Shown here piece by piece: positions 52,233-60,518 of a stretch of DNA of 64,000 bases. A model generated the notes under the pieces. It ran no database searches. It was not told where the DNA came from and saw only the letters and a list, made by a program, of their open reading frames with translations. Origin of the DNA: an uncultured Pedobacter sp. (GTDB lineage Bacteria; Bacteroidota; Bacteroidia; Sphingobacteriales; Sphingobacteriaceae); the NCBI RefSeq assembly GCF_946480185.1, contig NZ_CAMLIG010000019.1, forward strand, positions 19,032-83,031, read 5' to 3'. The stretch's first letter is position 1; each line of letters begins with the position of its first letter. The position numbers were made by a program, and so were the translations under genes.

Positions 52233-53056
52233 GCTATTAATCCCAACAAGACAATACGAAAATGATTTGAGTTTTGTTTCAGGTATCGAAGATAATCAAT
52301 TAATAAATTAGAATTGCCTGTTTTAATCTGATGATCATCTAACTCTTGAATGTATTCAACTATCCTATTTATATTTAATGTTCTTAAAGATTGCTCAAAA
52401 GTATCAAATAAATTCCTTTTGGAACCTTTATAATTTTTCAAGCTGTTATAAAAAATATGCTTTTGATAAAAACCTGGCCAAGAGCTTGCGTTAAAAACTT
52501 CCAATAGCTTGTTTAAGGAAGCATCATTTTCACTATCTATAAAATTTAACGTCAATTCATGATCTATCAATATAAAACCATCATCATCCAACAGTAAATT
52601 TGGTTTATTACGATGACCGCCTCGGTCTGTATTTAATATTAAGCAGTCAAAAGCAAATAAAGTTGCCCGATCATGCATATCGAAAGAATTGTACTTTAAG
52701 CTTACATTTATTAAGGAGGCATCTATTAGGGTACTGGCAAATGTCAATCCTTTATGTTTGCTGTTTAAGTTTGCTAATACTTCTTCATCCAGTGTGGCAA
52801 GAAAATCTTCCTGATGTAAATCAATCAAAAAAGCGGAAGGTATTACAAAATCAAATTCGCTAGCCAGCGTATTACAAATAAATTCTTTAGCGATGCTATT
52901 TCCTTGCAAAACATTATTCTCAGTGAATAGTTTAACCACCATGTTTCGTTCCTCTGGAATTTCCTCACCTTGCTGAATTGCCATTACCTTCCAAGGCTTT
53001 GTAGAGCCACCGGATTGCATATAACCATCAAATCTAACAGGTAATAATATTTCCAA
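52229..53056 (-). CDS. HipA-like kinase family protein
   Basis: 275 residues resembling the compact HipA-like kinase family (HipA_2 type). It has a Gly-Gly-Ser-x-Lys-Pro segment near the N-terminus, a candidate ATP lysine in V-V-K-L-F (Lys42), a catalytic loop N-T-D-R-G-G-H-R-N-K-P-N-L-L (Asp144, Asn153) and a metal-binding L-I-D-H-E (Asp165). It is much shorter than E. coli HipA (440). The start is TTG at 53056; the later ATG at 53020 would drop the conserved segment. It is the upstream gene of a two-gene unit with DUF3037. Substrate unknown. Confidence 0.8.
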   Translation of the reverse strand: MEILLPVRFDGYMQSGGSTKPWKVMAIQQGEEIPEERNMVVKLFTENNVLQGNSIAKEFICNTLASEFDFVIPSAFLIDLHQEDFLATLDEEVLANLNSKHKGLTFASTLIDASLINVSLKYNSFDMHDRATLFAFDCLILNTDRGGHRNKPNLLLDDDGFILIDHELTLNFIDSENDASLNKLLEVFNASSWPGFYQKHIFYNSLKNYKGSKRNLFDTFEQSLRTLNINRIVEYIQELDDHQIKTGNSNLLIDYLRYLKQNSNHFRIVLLGLIA

Positions 53057-53162
53057 AAAACAGCTAATTTAATGCTAAATATAGTTCAATTCTATTTAAC
53101 CAGAAACTCTTAGGTATTGTTTCAATCAAGCGACACATCTTCTTTACATCTATAACACCCAT

Positions 53163-54128
53163 TTATCGCCGCTGAAAGTTTTGATTAATAACATAGTGAA
53201 TATATAAGTCGACATCTGACTGCCCATTATAAATCCAAGGAGGCATTAAACTCAAAGCTTCTTTAATCTTTAAATCAATTAGTTTAGCTTGTACATCGGA
53301 GTGCTTAAACCTGGTAAGCTTAGCAACCGGATCAGTCATGATTAAGAAAGTTAGCTCTGAATGATCATCGGGAAAGTCTCCTGTAAATCGCTCACTATCG
53401 AAGCTCAACTGGTTGTCCGCTGCAATTTTATAGGAAACCTTGTATTTTTGATAAACATAGGTATCCCAATAGTTTTCAGGGACCTCGACTAGATCATTAA
53501 AAAGGTAATTGGCAAAGCTGTATCCTCCCATCGGTTCCGTAGCCGTAGTGTACTTTACATTGGGTACGTTTAAAATATACCATTCTTCTGTATTGTCATT
53601 TTGTATAACCCCACCCTTAGGAAATGGAGCTTCATTTTTGAGTAGATATTTTTTCGAGGCAAAATTATACTGAACAACTGGATTTTTTCCTTTTTTATCA
53701 TTAATTGTCCATAGACCGATGGGCTGATTAGCCTCGTAACTGCCCTGGCAAAGTACTGCACCTTTATCGTTATAATAGGTCCACTTCCCAATTTTGTTTC
53801 CCCTATCAAATTGACCGTCAACTTTAGATTGCCCCTTAACATTATACACCTCAACCTTGCCCTGGAGCAATCCATTTTGGTAATTAAATTTACGGATCAA
53901 CTTTCCTTTACGGCTATATGTTTTCCATTCCCCATCTTTTTGCCCGTTTAGAAATGCGCCATTTTCAATTAACAAGCCATTGCATTTCATCTCATACTGA
54001 CGGTTCAAAGCTGGCGAAACTTGTTCAATCTTGCTCTCGCAATTACAGTAATCAAGTTTTTCTATTTCTTGCCCATATGAAGTGTGGATGATGAATGCGG
54101 AAATTAATCCTAAAATTAGTTTTTTCAT
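53163..54128 (-). CDS. Secreted MORN-repeat protein
   Basis: 321 residues with a signal peptide (ending S-Y-G-Q). Four MORN_2-type repeats run from about residue 50 to 155, recognisable by G-x-x-x-G-x-W-x-x-Y (G-E-W-K-T-Y, G-K-W-T-Y-Y, G-L-W-T-I). The C-terminal half has a TonB-C-like ending (K-L-I-D-L-K-I-K-E-A-L..P-P-W). Some relatives are called YwqK-type antitoxins in databases, but the signal peptide argues against that role here. 106 bases upstream of the HipA-like start, same strand, no overlap. Confidence 0.7.
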   Translation of the reverse strand: MKKLILGLISAFIIHTSYGQEIEKLDYCNCESKIEQVSPALNRQYEMKCNGLLIENGAFLNGQKDGEWKTYSRKGKLIRKFNYQNGLLQGKVEVYNVKGQSKVDGQFDRGNKIGKWTYYNDKGAVLCQGSYEANQPIGLWTINDKKGKNPVVQYNFASKKYLLKNEAPFPKGGVIQNDNTEEWYILNVPNVKYTTATEPMGGYSFANYLFNDLVEVPENYWDTYVYQKYKVSYKIAADNQLSFDSERFTGDFPDDHSELTFLIMTDPVAKLTRFKHSDVQAKLIDLKIKEALSLMPPWIYNGQSDVDLYIHYVINQNFQRR

Positions 54129-54527
54129 GTGTCTTATAATGCTTGGTAAATATATTAGATCTAAGGCAAATTATGAGTATCAACTCATCACGTTTAATCG
54201 TCCCGTTCATTTAAATATTTTTGAAAACTAAGAAGTTTGTTGATGCTATTCTACATTTTAGCGTAGCGCATGTGGAATTTTTGATAGTGTGGATTTGCAA
54301 TCCACTTCGTACAAAAGCGTTTTTACGCGGATTACAAATCCGCTTCATTTAAGATTCGGGATGCGTTACGCTAACATACCGAACAGCTTGGATTAAACCC
54401 AAAAAATGATTAAACTCTATGTTCATTTGCCAATTATTATTAGTTTATATCTTCTTAGCTAATTGCTTTAGTGGTTATTTATATCGGTATGATTTTGATT
54501 TTTTAACCGAATAATCTAAATAACCAT
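54129..54527. other. Intergenic region with a REP/BIME-like element
   Basis: 399 bases without a gene. The middle (54258-54374) is the structured element listed separately. The right part, near 54375-54500, is AT-rich and shows nothing else. Confidence 0.6.
54258..54374. repeat. REP/BIME-like element with terminal inverted repeats
   Basis: 117 bases bounded by TTAGCGTAGCGCAT (54258-54271) and ATGCGTTACGCTAA (54361-54374), 13 of 14 complementary. Inside are two hairpins with related arms: GTGGATT-TGC-AATCCAC (54289-54305) and GCGGATT-ACA-AATCCGC (54327-54343). Confidence 0.78.
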
Positions 54528-55316
54528 TTACACAGAAACCGGTATTCCCTGCTCCTTTACGTTCTCTATTCGCTTGGGCAAATTTGGATGTGAAGATGCT
54601 TTTTCGGCAAACCATTTCCAGAAACCTGTTTCATAACTGGCATTTTCAAGGTATGCTTCCACATTCACCTTTTTGTAAGTTGTTTTACCTGAAGCAAGCA
54701 CCAGTAAACCTGAGCCCGATCCACTTGGACTAAGGGCATTCCCGATATTGTCGCAGGTATATTCGCAGGCTCTGGAATAGGCTGAGTTAAGAAAAGGAAT
54801 AAATATGGAAGGAAACAGCCAAAAACGCTTTTGAATATGCTTTCTTTTGATATGGCCCAACTCGTGGGCTAATACGAAGCTGAGTTCGTCCATTCCTCCC
54901 TCGAAAGCCAAATCGAATATCTCAGAATAGATTAACACATAGTCTTTACCGATAAATCTTGTGGCAAAGGCATTGAGCAACCCACCGTGTTGCATCATAT
55001 AAACCGGAGGGATGGGCATTCCTAAGCGGTCACATTGTTTTTCGAGCACTTGGTAAACTTCAGGGAATTGTCGTTCGGTAATTCTTACTGCATTGCCTTT
55101 AATATGCCCCACCAAAATGCCATGAGCAAAGAAAAAATAAAGCATAATGAATACAGCATAAAGGGTTAAAGGCAGAAAGACCATTAACTTAGCTTCTGTT
55201 GTAAACAGCGCATAAATGCCATAAAGTATGAGCGCATAAAGGGGAATGCTCACCATTAATTTGGTGATGAAATAGCGGTTTTCTTTTGGATGAATTTCGT
55301 ACTGTAAAGGTTCCAT
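54528..55316 (-). CDS. M48-family membrane metallopeptidase
   Basis: 262 residues. Two membrane segments (about residues 15-70) precede the peptidase domain with the zinc motif H151-E-L-G-H155 in F-V-L-A-H-E-L-G-H-I-K, and the third ligand glutamate in C-E-Y-T-C-D (Glu185). It belongs to the HtpX/Ste24-like group that degrades misfolded membrane proteins or processes precursors. It follows a small membrane-protein gene after 26 bases on the same strand, likely one operon. Confidence 0.92.
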   Translation of the reverse strand: MEPLQYEIHPKENRYFITKLMVSIPLYALILYGIYALFTTEAKLMVFLPLTLYAVFIMLYFFFAHGILVGHIKGNAVRITERQFPEVYQVLEKQCDRLGMPIPPVYMMQHGGLLNAFATRFIGKDYVLIYSEIFDLAFEGGMDELSFVLAHELGHIKRKHIQKRFWLFPSIFIPFLNSAYSRACEYTCDNIGNALSPSGSGSGLLVLASGKTTYKKVNVEAYLENASYETGFWKWFAEKASSHPNLPKRIENVKEQGIPVSV

Positions 55317-55342
55317 TGGTTTTATAGAAATTGATTTTTAAT

Positions 55343-55825
55343 TTAAGAATTTGGTATTTGTTGCGGTTCTTTGTTTACCCATGCATATTCTTTTTTATTG
55401 AGCGCTCTATAAAAGAGTACAAGCAATATGATTTCGAGGCGGAAGGTTACGGCGTAGCCATCAGCAATGATCGGCAGGATCAGCATCACCAGTACACAAA
55501 TAACCACTCCCAAAACGGCGTCAATTTTACCCAACAAAAACGCATAATCTTTCTCAAACCATAAGGCGTAGGCGGTAAATCCTTTGAACAGCATCAGCGT
55601 GATTAATAAGAAACCAATAGCTGATAATGGGTTGTTTGTACTGATGCCGTACAGCGAAAGATAGGTTTCTTTCCAGGTTGCCACCATTGCTAAACTTAAC
55701 GGTGCAATAACACCCATAGCCATAAATAACCAGCAAAATGCTTTGATCCACCAGGGCAATAAATCTCTTCGGGAAAAACCCTCATGATTTTGTAGCGGTA
55801 AAGACTCTTGTAAATGTTCTTCCAT
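55343..55825 (-). CDS. Four-helix membrane protein upstream of the M48 peptidase
   Basis: 160 residues from the ATG at 55825. After a charged N-terminus (M-E-E-H-L-Q-E-S-L) there are four hydrophobic segments (around residues 27-48, 66-90, 100-122 and 125-140 in this numbering). No family recognised. The frame stays open up to a TTG at 55924, so a longer protein of 193 residues is possible, but the extension has no clear features. It probably acts with, or is a substrate of, the peptidase encoded next to it. Confidence 0.55.
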   Translation of the reverse strand: MEEHLQESLPLQNHEGFSRRDLLPWWIKAFCWLFMAMGVIAPLSLAMVATWKETYLSLYGISTNNPLSAIGFLLITLMLFKGFTAYALWFEKDYAFLLGKIDAVLGVVICVLVMLILPIIADGYAVTFRLEIILLVLFYRALNKKEYAWVNKEPQQIPNS

Positions 55826-55924
55826 ATATTTATCATTATCGATATGCTGACCACACACCATCAAAAATAGAGATGGTTCACCTTCCCATTCCAAACAGCG
55901 GATAATACTTAATTTTAAATTCAA

Positions 55925-56422
55925 TATCCAATCACCACAGTCCGCACCACCATGTCATGCGATGATTTTCTTCTTACCGCGAACCAATAAATTCATTAGT
56001 TAAGGGATTTTCCAAGCGTTTTAGGTTTGGAACTAAAATTAGCTTTTTATTAACAATAAAGCAAGTATATTATTTGTTAATTTATGAATGTGCTACATGA
56101 AATTCGGAATTTGCGCTGGAGGAGGTAAATTTTCGTAGGCTTGTTGACGTGATAACGTCCCCTAGCTTCCTCAATGCTATTATTTAAGAAAATATTCACT
56201 TGAGGACGAAACATCTCACAAGCAAGGTCTGCTCATAGAATTTATTACCTATTTTTGTGATTTTTCACTACGTTCAAAATGACGAAACGCTTAACTTGAT
56301 AACATTGCAAGTCTCCAGCGGGGGACATCTTGCTTGTGCTCTTTAATTATCGGTAGATTAACCGCATATAAATTTTTAATTTAATTAGCTATATTTAAAG
56401 CACTAATTAAAAACCAATCAAA
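55925..56422. other. Repeat-rich intergenic region
   Basis: 498 bases without a gene. Seen here: GACGTGATAACGTC hairpin near 56148; CACAAGCAAG (56217-56226) facing CTTGCTTGTG (56329-56338); a degraded tract GGACGAAACATCTCA ... TTTTTCACTACGTTCAAAATGACG. The segment GGCTTGTTGACGTG near 56139 recurs as GGCTTGTTGATGTG near 57146, just before repeat copy B. Confidence 0.6.
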
Positions 56423-57121
56423 ATGAAATTCACTTTTCTTTTCGCCTGTTTTTGTATTTTATTGTTCCATTCAGCTTTTGCTCAGACCTATGAAAAGCCT
56501 TACGTAGAAAGTGTGGGCGATAGGCTCTGTTACATCACCAAGGTTGAATTCACCAAGCGGAACACCATTGTTAGCTTTGAGCATTTGAACAACAAGGGCT
56601 GGATACGCTTAAGTGACCACATCCAAATTAGAACGCCAGAAAATAAAAGTTACCACTATATCAAATCGGAAGGAATCAGCATTGCGCCAGAAATGTATCA
56701 TTTTAAAGCGGATGAACAGAAACATGCCTTTACGGTGTACTTTGAGCCTTTACCTAAAAACACTAAAATATTTGATGTGATAGAAGTTGAACCCGGAAGC
56801 AAGTTTGACTTTAATTTTTATGGCATCAACCTTGAAAAGCAAAGAACTACTGACCTACAGATTCCTCATTTTCAAGCAAGAGAGATAACAGATACAGTGC
56901 TTGTTTCTCCGCCTCCACCTCCTTTTTCAGCAGGATTCACAGCCAATAGCTTTAAAGAGATCTACCAATCTTCCCTACAGGGATTAACCGATTATTTTAA
57001 ACAGCCCGAAGTGTTGAAAGAGCAAGCACATTTAAGAAAAGCTTTTTATGATGCCCTGCTTGCCGAAGGCTTTACCAGTGAACAGGCTATGCAGATTTTG
57101 GTTTCCACCCCGTTCAAATAA
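56423..57121 (+). CDS. Secreted protein of unknown function
   Basis: 232 residues with a clear signal peptide (ending A-F-A-Q). The mature protein begins with a strand-rich region (I-T-K-V-E-F-T-K-R-N-T-I-V-S-F-E) that suggests a beta-sandwich, then a Pro-rich hinge (P-P-P-P-P-F near residue 165), then a helical C-terminus. No family recognised. It is the right-hand gene of the accessory island, 75 bases from repeat copy B. Confidence 0.65.
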   Translation: MKFTFLFACFCILLFHSAFAQTYEKPYVESVGDRLCYITKVEFTKRNTIVSFEHLNNKGWIRLSDHIQIRTPENKSYHYIKSEGISIAPEMYHFKADEQKHAFTVYFEPLPKNTKIFDVIEVEPGSKFDFNFYGINLEKQRTTDLQIPHFQAREITDTVLVSPPPPPFSAGFTANSFKEIYQSSLQGLTDYFKQPEVLKEQAHLRKAFYDALLAEGFTSEQAMQILVSTPFK

Positions 57122-57195
57122 TCTGTAAAATCTTTTGCATGAGGGCTTGTTGATGTGCTAAGGGTCTTATCGAGGGCATCAACCTCCCCACAGCC

Positions 57196-57370
57196 CCTAA
57201 CTGTCTGTAGAGTTAAGCGTAGTGCTCTTCGGATTCTTAAATGGAAAAGAGTCTCCAGACTCTTTAAAGTTTTAGTTCTCGCAACTATTCCTTTTTAATT
57301 AAGGAGTTTGGAAACTCCTATTTATTATTTAATCCAGAGAGACGTTGCACTTAACTCTCAGGACAGATGG
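57196..57370. repeat. MITE-like element, copy B
   Basis: About 175 bases, same orientation as copy A. Terminal inverted repeats CTGTCTGTAGAGTTAAG (57201-57217) and CTTAACTCTCAGGACAG (57350-57366) match at 14 of 17. Internal hairpins AAAGAGTCT/AGACTCTTT and AGGAGTTT/AAACTCCT are conserved. Confidence 0.75.
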
Positions 57371-57414
57371 CTTGCGAGTGCTTTTTAATCATTATCGGGC
57401 TTGTCGATTGGCAA

Positions 57415-57456
57415 TAAAAAGGCTCACGATTTAATCAACCGAAAGCCTCTTTAATT
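57415..57456 (-). terminator. Terminator of the DUF2911 gene
   Basis: Minus strand: GAGGCT ... AGCCTTTTTATT, a 5-bp stem around an inner partial stem, followed by a T-run. Confidence 0.55.
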
Positions 57457-57467
57457 TTCAATAGTAT

Positions 57468-57986
57468 TTATTTAACCGTAAACGGTACAATTACATTTCC
57501 CCACATTAATTTTACCTCGCCCGATTTTTCAATCTTAAAAGTCATTTTTTCGGTGAAATCTTTAGCGGTCATTGCGTTAACTTTAATACGTAAAGCATCA
57601 TCAGCTTCTGCATATTTAGTACCCCACTGGTTCCAGGTTTTGTTGAAAATGATAGTCCATTCTTTTGCACCAGGAATGCTGTATAAACCATATTTACCAG
57701 CCGCCAATGCTTTCCCATTGATTTTAACATCCTTATTCACTTCAAAAACGGTAGCTTCATTAGCTCCTGTTCTCCAAACTTTACCGTAAGGCGCAATCTC
57801 GTTTCCAATGGTTCTGCCTTTAACAGAGGGTTGGCTGTAATCAATCGAGACAGTTACTCCTGATTTTAAGGTTTCAGTAACTTTATCTGGCGGACTAGGT
57901 CTTTTGCTCTTGTCGGTTTGTGCGTTTACATTAACGGTGGCAAATAAAATAAACAGACTGGCAATAATTGCGATTTGTTTTTTCAT
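57468..57986 (-). CDS. DUF2911-domain secreted protein
   Basis: 172 residues with a signal peptide (ending V-N-A-Q). The DUF2911 signature is present: I-D-Y-S-Q-P-S-V-K-G-R-T, Y-G-K-V-W-R-T-G-A-N-E-A-T and G-K-Y-G-L-Y-S-I-P. Family function unknown; it is common in Bacteroidota periplasms. Monocistronic. Confidence 0.88.
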   Translation of the reverse strand: MKKQIAIIASLFILFATVNVNAQTDKSKRPSPPDKVTETLKSGVTVSIDYSQPSVKGRTIGNEIAPYGKVWRTGANEATVFEVNKDVKINGKALAAGKYGLYSIPGAKEWTIIFNKTWNQWGTKYAEADDALRIKVNAMTAKDFTEKMTFKIEKSGEVKLMWGNVIVPFTVK

Positions 57987-58135
57987 GATGTGTTTTCTTT
58001 AAAAATTTATGATTTTAGGTTACAAACGTTCATTTATACAATAATGTTTTAGCATATTAAACTCTAATCTATAAAACATTTTTTAAACCTGCATGTTTTA
58101 GCAATGAAACAGTACATTTAAGCGTTTAGCTTTAC

Positions 58136-58143
58136 TACATTTG
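58136..58143 (+). promoter_or_regulatory. -7 box for the TonB receptor gene
   Basis: TACATTTG matches TAnnTTTG, 35 bases before the ATG at 58179. No clear -33 TTG. Confidence 0.45.
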
Positions 58144-58178
58144 AAAAAAATATTATCCTCAACAAGCATTATATATTG

Positions 58179-60515
58179 ATGAAAATTAAATTTCTGTTGC
58201 TTTTCTTGTCTTCCATTTGTTTTCTCAATATTAACTCGGTGCTTGCCCAAAAAAACTACGTTTTAAATGGCGTTTTAAAAGACGCTACCAGTGGAGAAAC
58301 CTTAATTGGCGCTTCTGTGCAGCTATATGGTAGTGCTACAATGGGAACCGTTACAAATGCTTATGGTTACTATTCGCTAAGCGTTCCAGCTGGTGTTTAT
58401 CAGGTGGTTTACAGCTATGTAGGCTATCAAACCATCAAAAAAAATATTAGCCTTAATGGCGATATTACCCAGAATATTTCCCTTTCATCTGCAAATCAGT
58501 TAAATGAAGTGGTGGTTACCGATGAAAAGCGCAATAACAATGTGGAAAATCCTTTAATGGGCGTTCAAAAGTTAAACGTTAAGGAAATCAATAATATTCC
58601 TGTTTTGTTTGGAGAGCGTGATATTTTAAAAACGCTACAACTGTTACCGGGTATAAAATCTGCCGGAGAAGGAAATAGCGGTTTTTATGTCAGAGGAGGC
58701 TCGACCGACCAAAACCTAATTTTGTTAGATGAGGCGCCAGTTTATAATGCCTCTCACCTACTGGGTTTTTTCTCTACTTTTAATTCAGATGCCATAAAGG
58801 ATGTTACTGTTTATAAAGGAGATATGCCTGCACAATACGGTGGCAGATTAGCCTCAGTTTTGGATATTAAAATGAACGATGGCAATAAAAAAGCCTATAC
58901 CGTTGAAGGCGGACTTGGATTAATTGCTTCGCGATTGAAAGTTGAAGGACCCATAAAGAAAGACAAAAGTTCATTTATGATTAGCGGAAGAAGAACTTAC
59001 GCCGATACCTTTTTAGCTTTTTCGCCCGATACCAGCGTTAGGGGAAGCAAGCTTTATTTTTATGATTTAAATGCCAAAATGAACTTTATTTTGGATAGCA
59101 AAAACAGCCTCTACTTTTCAGGCTATTTTGGTAGAGATAAATTGGGGATTAAAAACAGTTTCGGATTTGATTGGGGAAACACTACCGGAACCATCAGGTT
59201 AAATCACTTGTTTTCCAACCGACTTTTTTCTAACACTTCTTTAATTTACAGCAATTACAATTACCTAATTGAAAGCTTATTGTCTGATAATGATTTTAAC
59301 GTTAAATCTTCGATCAGAGATTTTAATTTAAAACAGGATTTTCAGTTTACCGCCAACAATGCCCACGAGATTAAATTTGGTTTAAATGCCATATATCACA
59401 CCATCATCCCCGGTAAAATTACGGCAAGCCAAAGCTCAAGTGTAAACGAAAGCCAAATAGAGAACCGTAACGGATTAGAATTGGCCGCTTATTTTTCTGA
59501 CGAATATAAGATTACCGATGGGCTTAATGTGGCTTATGGCGCAAGGTTTAGCGATTTTGCCGCTTTAGGCTCAGGCACATTTAAAACTTATGACAAAGAC
59601 GGCAACGAAACCAGCTCAACAAGCTACACAGCCGGAGAAGTAGTGAAAAACTATTTTAATTTGGAACCACGTATTTCGGTGGCCTACAAATTATCAGACA
59701 GTAAATCCATAAAGGTATCTTTTGCCAGAAATACGCAAAACTTGCATTTAATGTCTAACTCTACGGCAACTTCTCCTACCGATTTATACATTATGAACAG
59801 CAATAATGTGAAACCGGAAATCTCGGATCAGGTTGCTTTAGGTTATTTCAGCAATTTCAAAAACGACAGTTACGAGTTTTCTTCAGAAATCTATTACAAA
59901 AACATGAAGAACCAAATTGAATACCGTAACGGTACGGATTTACGTGGAAACAAAAACGTAGAATCTGATTTGCTGTTTGGCGATGGAAGAGCTTATGGTA
60001 TTGAGCTATTCTTAAAAAAGCGCTTCGGTAATTTTAACGGTTGGATTGGTTATACCTTAGCAAAAACCGAAAGACAGTTTCAACAAATTAACAATGGAAA
60101 ATGGTTTAACGCAAAGCAAGACCGTACGCATGACCTTTCTTTAGTTGGAATTTACAAGGCTAGCAAACGCTGGACTTTATCTTCAACTTTTGTTTACAGT
60201 ACCGGAAACGCCATTACTTATCCCAGTGGCAAATATCAGTTAAACGGACAAACTGTTTTTTATTACTCAGAAAAAAACGGTTACCGCACTCCTGCTTATC
60301 ACCGTTTAGATTTATCCGCAACTTTAGAACCTAAAGTAAATCCAAACAGAAAATACCAGTCGAGCTGGTCTTTCGGGATTTATAATGTTTACAACAGAAA
60401 AAATGCTTATTCTATTGATTTTAAAAACGATCCGGATAATCCAAGTAAAACCCAAGCGGTGCAAACTTCCTTATTTGGCATTATACCATCTGTTACCTGG
60501 AATTTTAAGTTTTAA
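58179..60515 (+). CDS. TonB-dependent receptor with carboxypeptidase-like domain
   Basis: 778 residues with a signal peptide (ending V-L-A-Q), an N-terminal regulatory-like beta-sandwich (T-S-G-E-T-L-I-G-A-S-V), a plug domain (G-F-Y-V-R-G-G-S-T-D-Q-N-L-I-L-L-D-E) and a barrel ending in a final strand S-V-T-W-N-F-K-F with terminal Phe. It transports a substrate across the outer membrane using TonB energy. ATG at 58179 is used; a TTG one codon upstream adds only one residue. The DUF4249 gene starts 3 bases after its stop. Confidence 0.93.
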   Translation: MKIKFLLLFLSSICFLNINSVLAQKNYVLNGVLKDATSGETLIGASVQLYGSATMGTVTNAYGYYSLSVPAGVYQVVYSYVGYQTIKKNISLNGDITQNISLSSANQLNEVVVTDEKRNNNVENPLMGVQKLNVKEINNIPVLFGERDILKTLQLLPGIKSAGEGNSGFYVRGGSTDQNLILLDEAPVYNASHLLGFFSTFNSDAIKDVTVYKGDMPAQYGGRLASVLDIKMNDGNKKAYTVEGGLGLIASRLKVEGPIKKDKSSFMISGRRTYADTFLAFSPDTSVRGSKLYFYDLNAKMNFILDSKNSLYFSGYFGRDKLGIKNSFGFDWGNTTGTIRLNHLFSNRLFSNTSLIYSNYNYLIESLLSDNDFNVKSSIRDFNLKQDFQFTANNAHEIKFGLNAIYHTIIPGKITASQSSSVNESQIENRNGLELAAYFSDEYKITDGLNVAYGARFSDFAALGSGTFKTYDKDGNETSSTSYTAGEVVKNYFNLEPRISVAYKLSDSKSIKVSFARNTQNLHLMSNSTATSPTDLYIMNSNNVKPEISDQVALGYFSNFKNDSYEFSSEIYYKNMKNQIEYRNGTDLRGNKNVESDLLFGDGRAYGIELFLKKRFGNFNGWIGYTLAKTERQFQQINNGKWFNAKQDRTHDLSLVGIYKASKRWTLSSTFVYSTGNAITYPSGKYQLNGQTVFYYSEKNGYRTPAYHRLDLSATLEPKVNPNRKYQSSWSFGIYNVYNRKNAYSIDFKNDPDNPSKTQAVQTSLFGIIPSVTWNFKF

Positions 60516-60518
60516 CAC

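Larger units (their letters stand above)
57122..57467. other. Intergenic region holding repeat copy B
   Basis: 346 bases without a gene. It contains a TTGATG...CATCAA stem near 57152-57184, copy B of the MITE-like element (57196-57370) and the terminator of the DUF2911 gene. Confidence 0.6.

Noticed and set aside
53163..54128. YwqK-type antitoxin function for the MORN protein
   Set aside because: The protein has a signal peptide and a TonB-C-like end, so a cytoplasmic antitoxin role for the neighbouring kinase is unlikely.
49392..57467. Integrated phage or plasmid
   Set aside because: No integrase, terminase, portal, capsid, relaxase or replication gene and no tRNA-type attachment site were seen; only small repeats and accessory genes.
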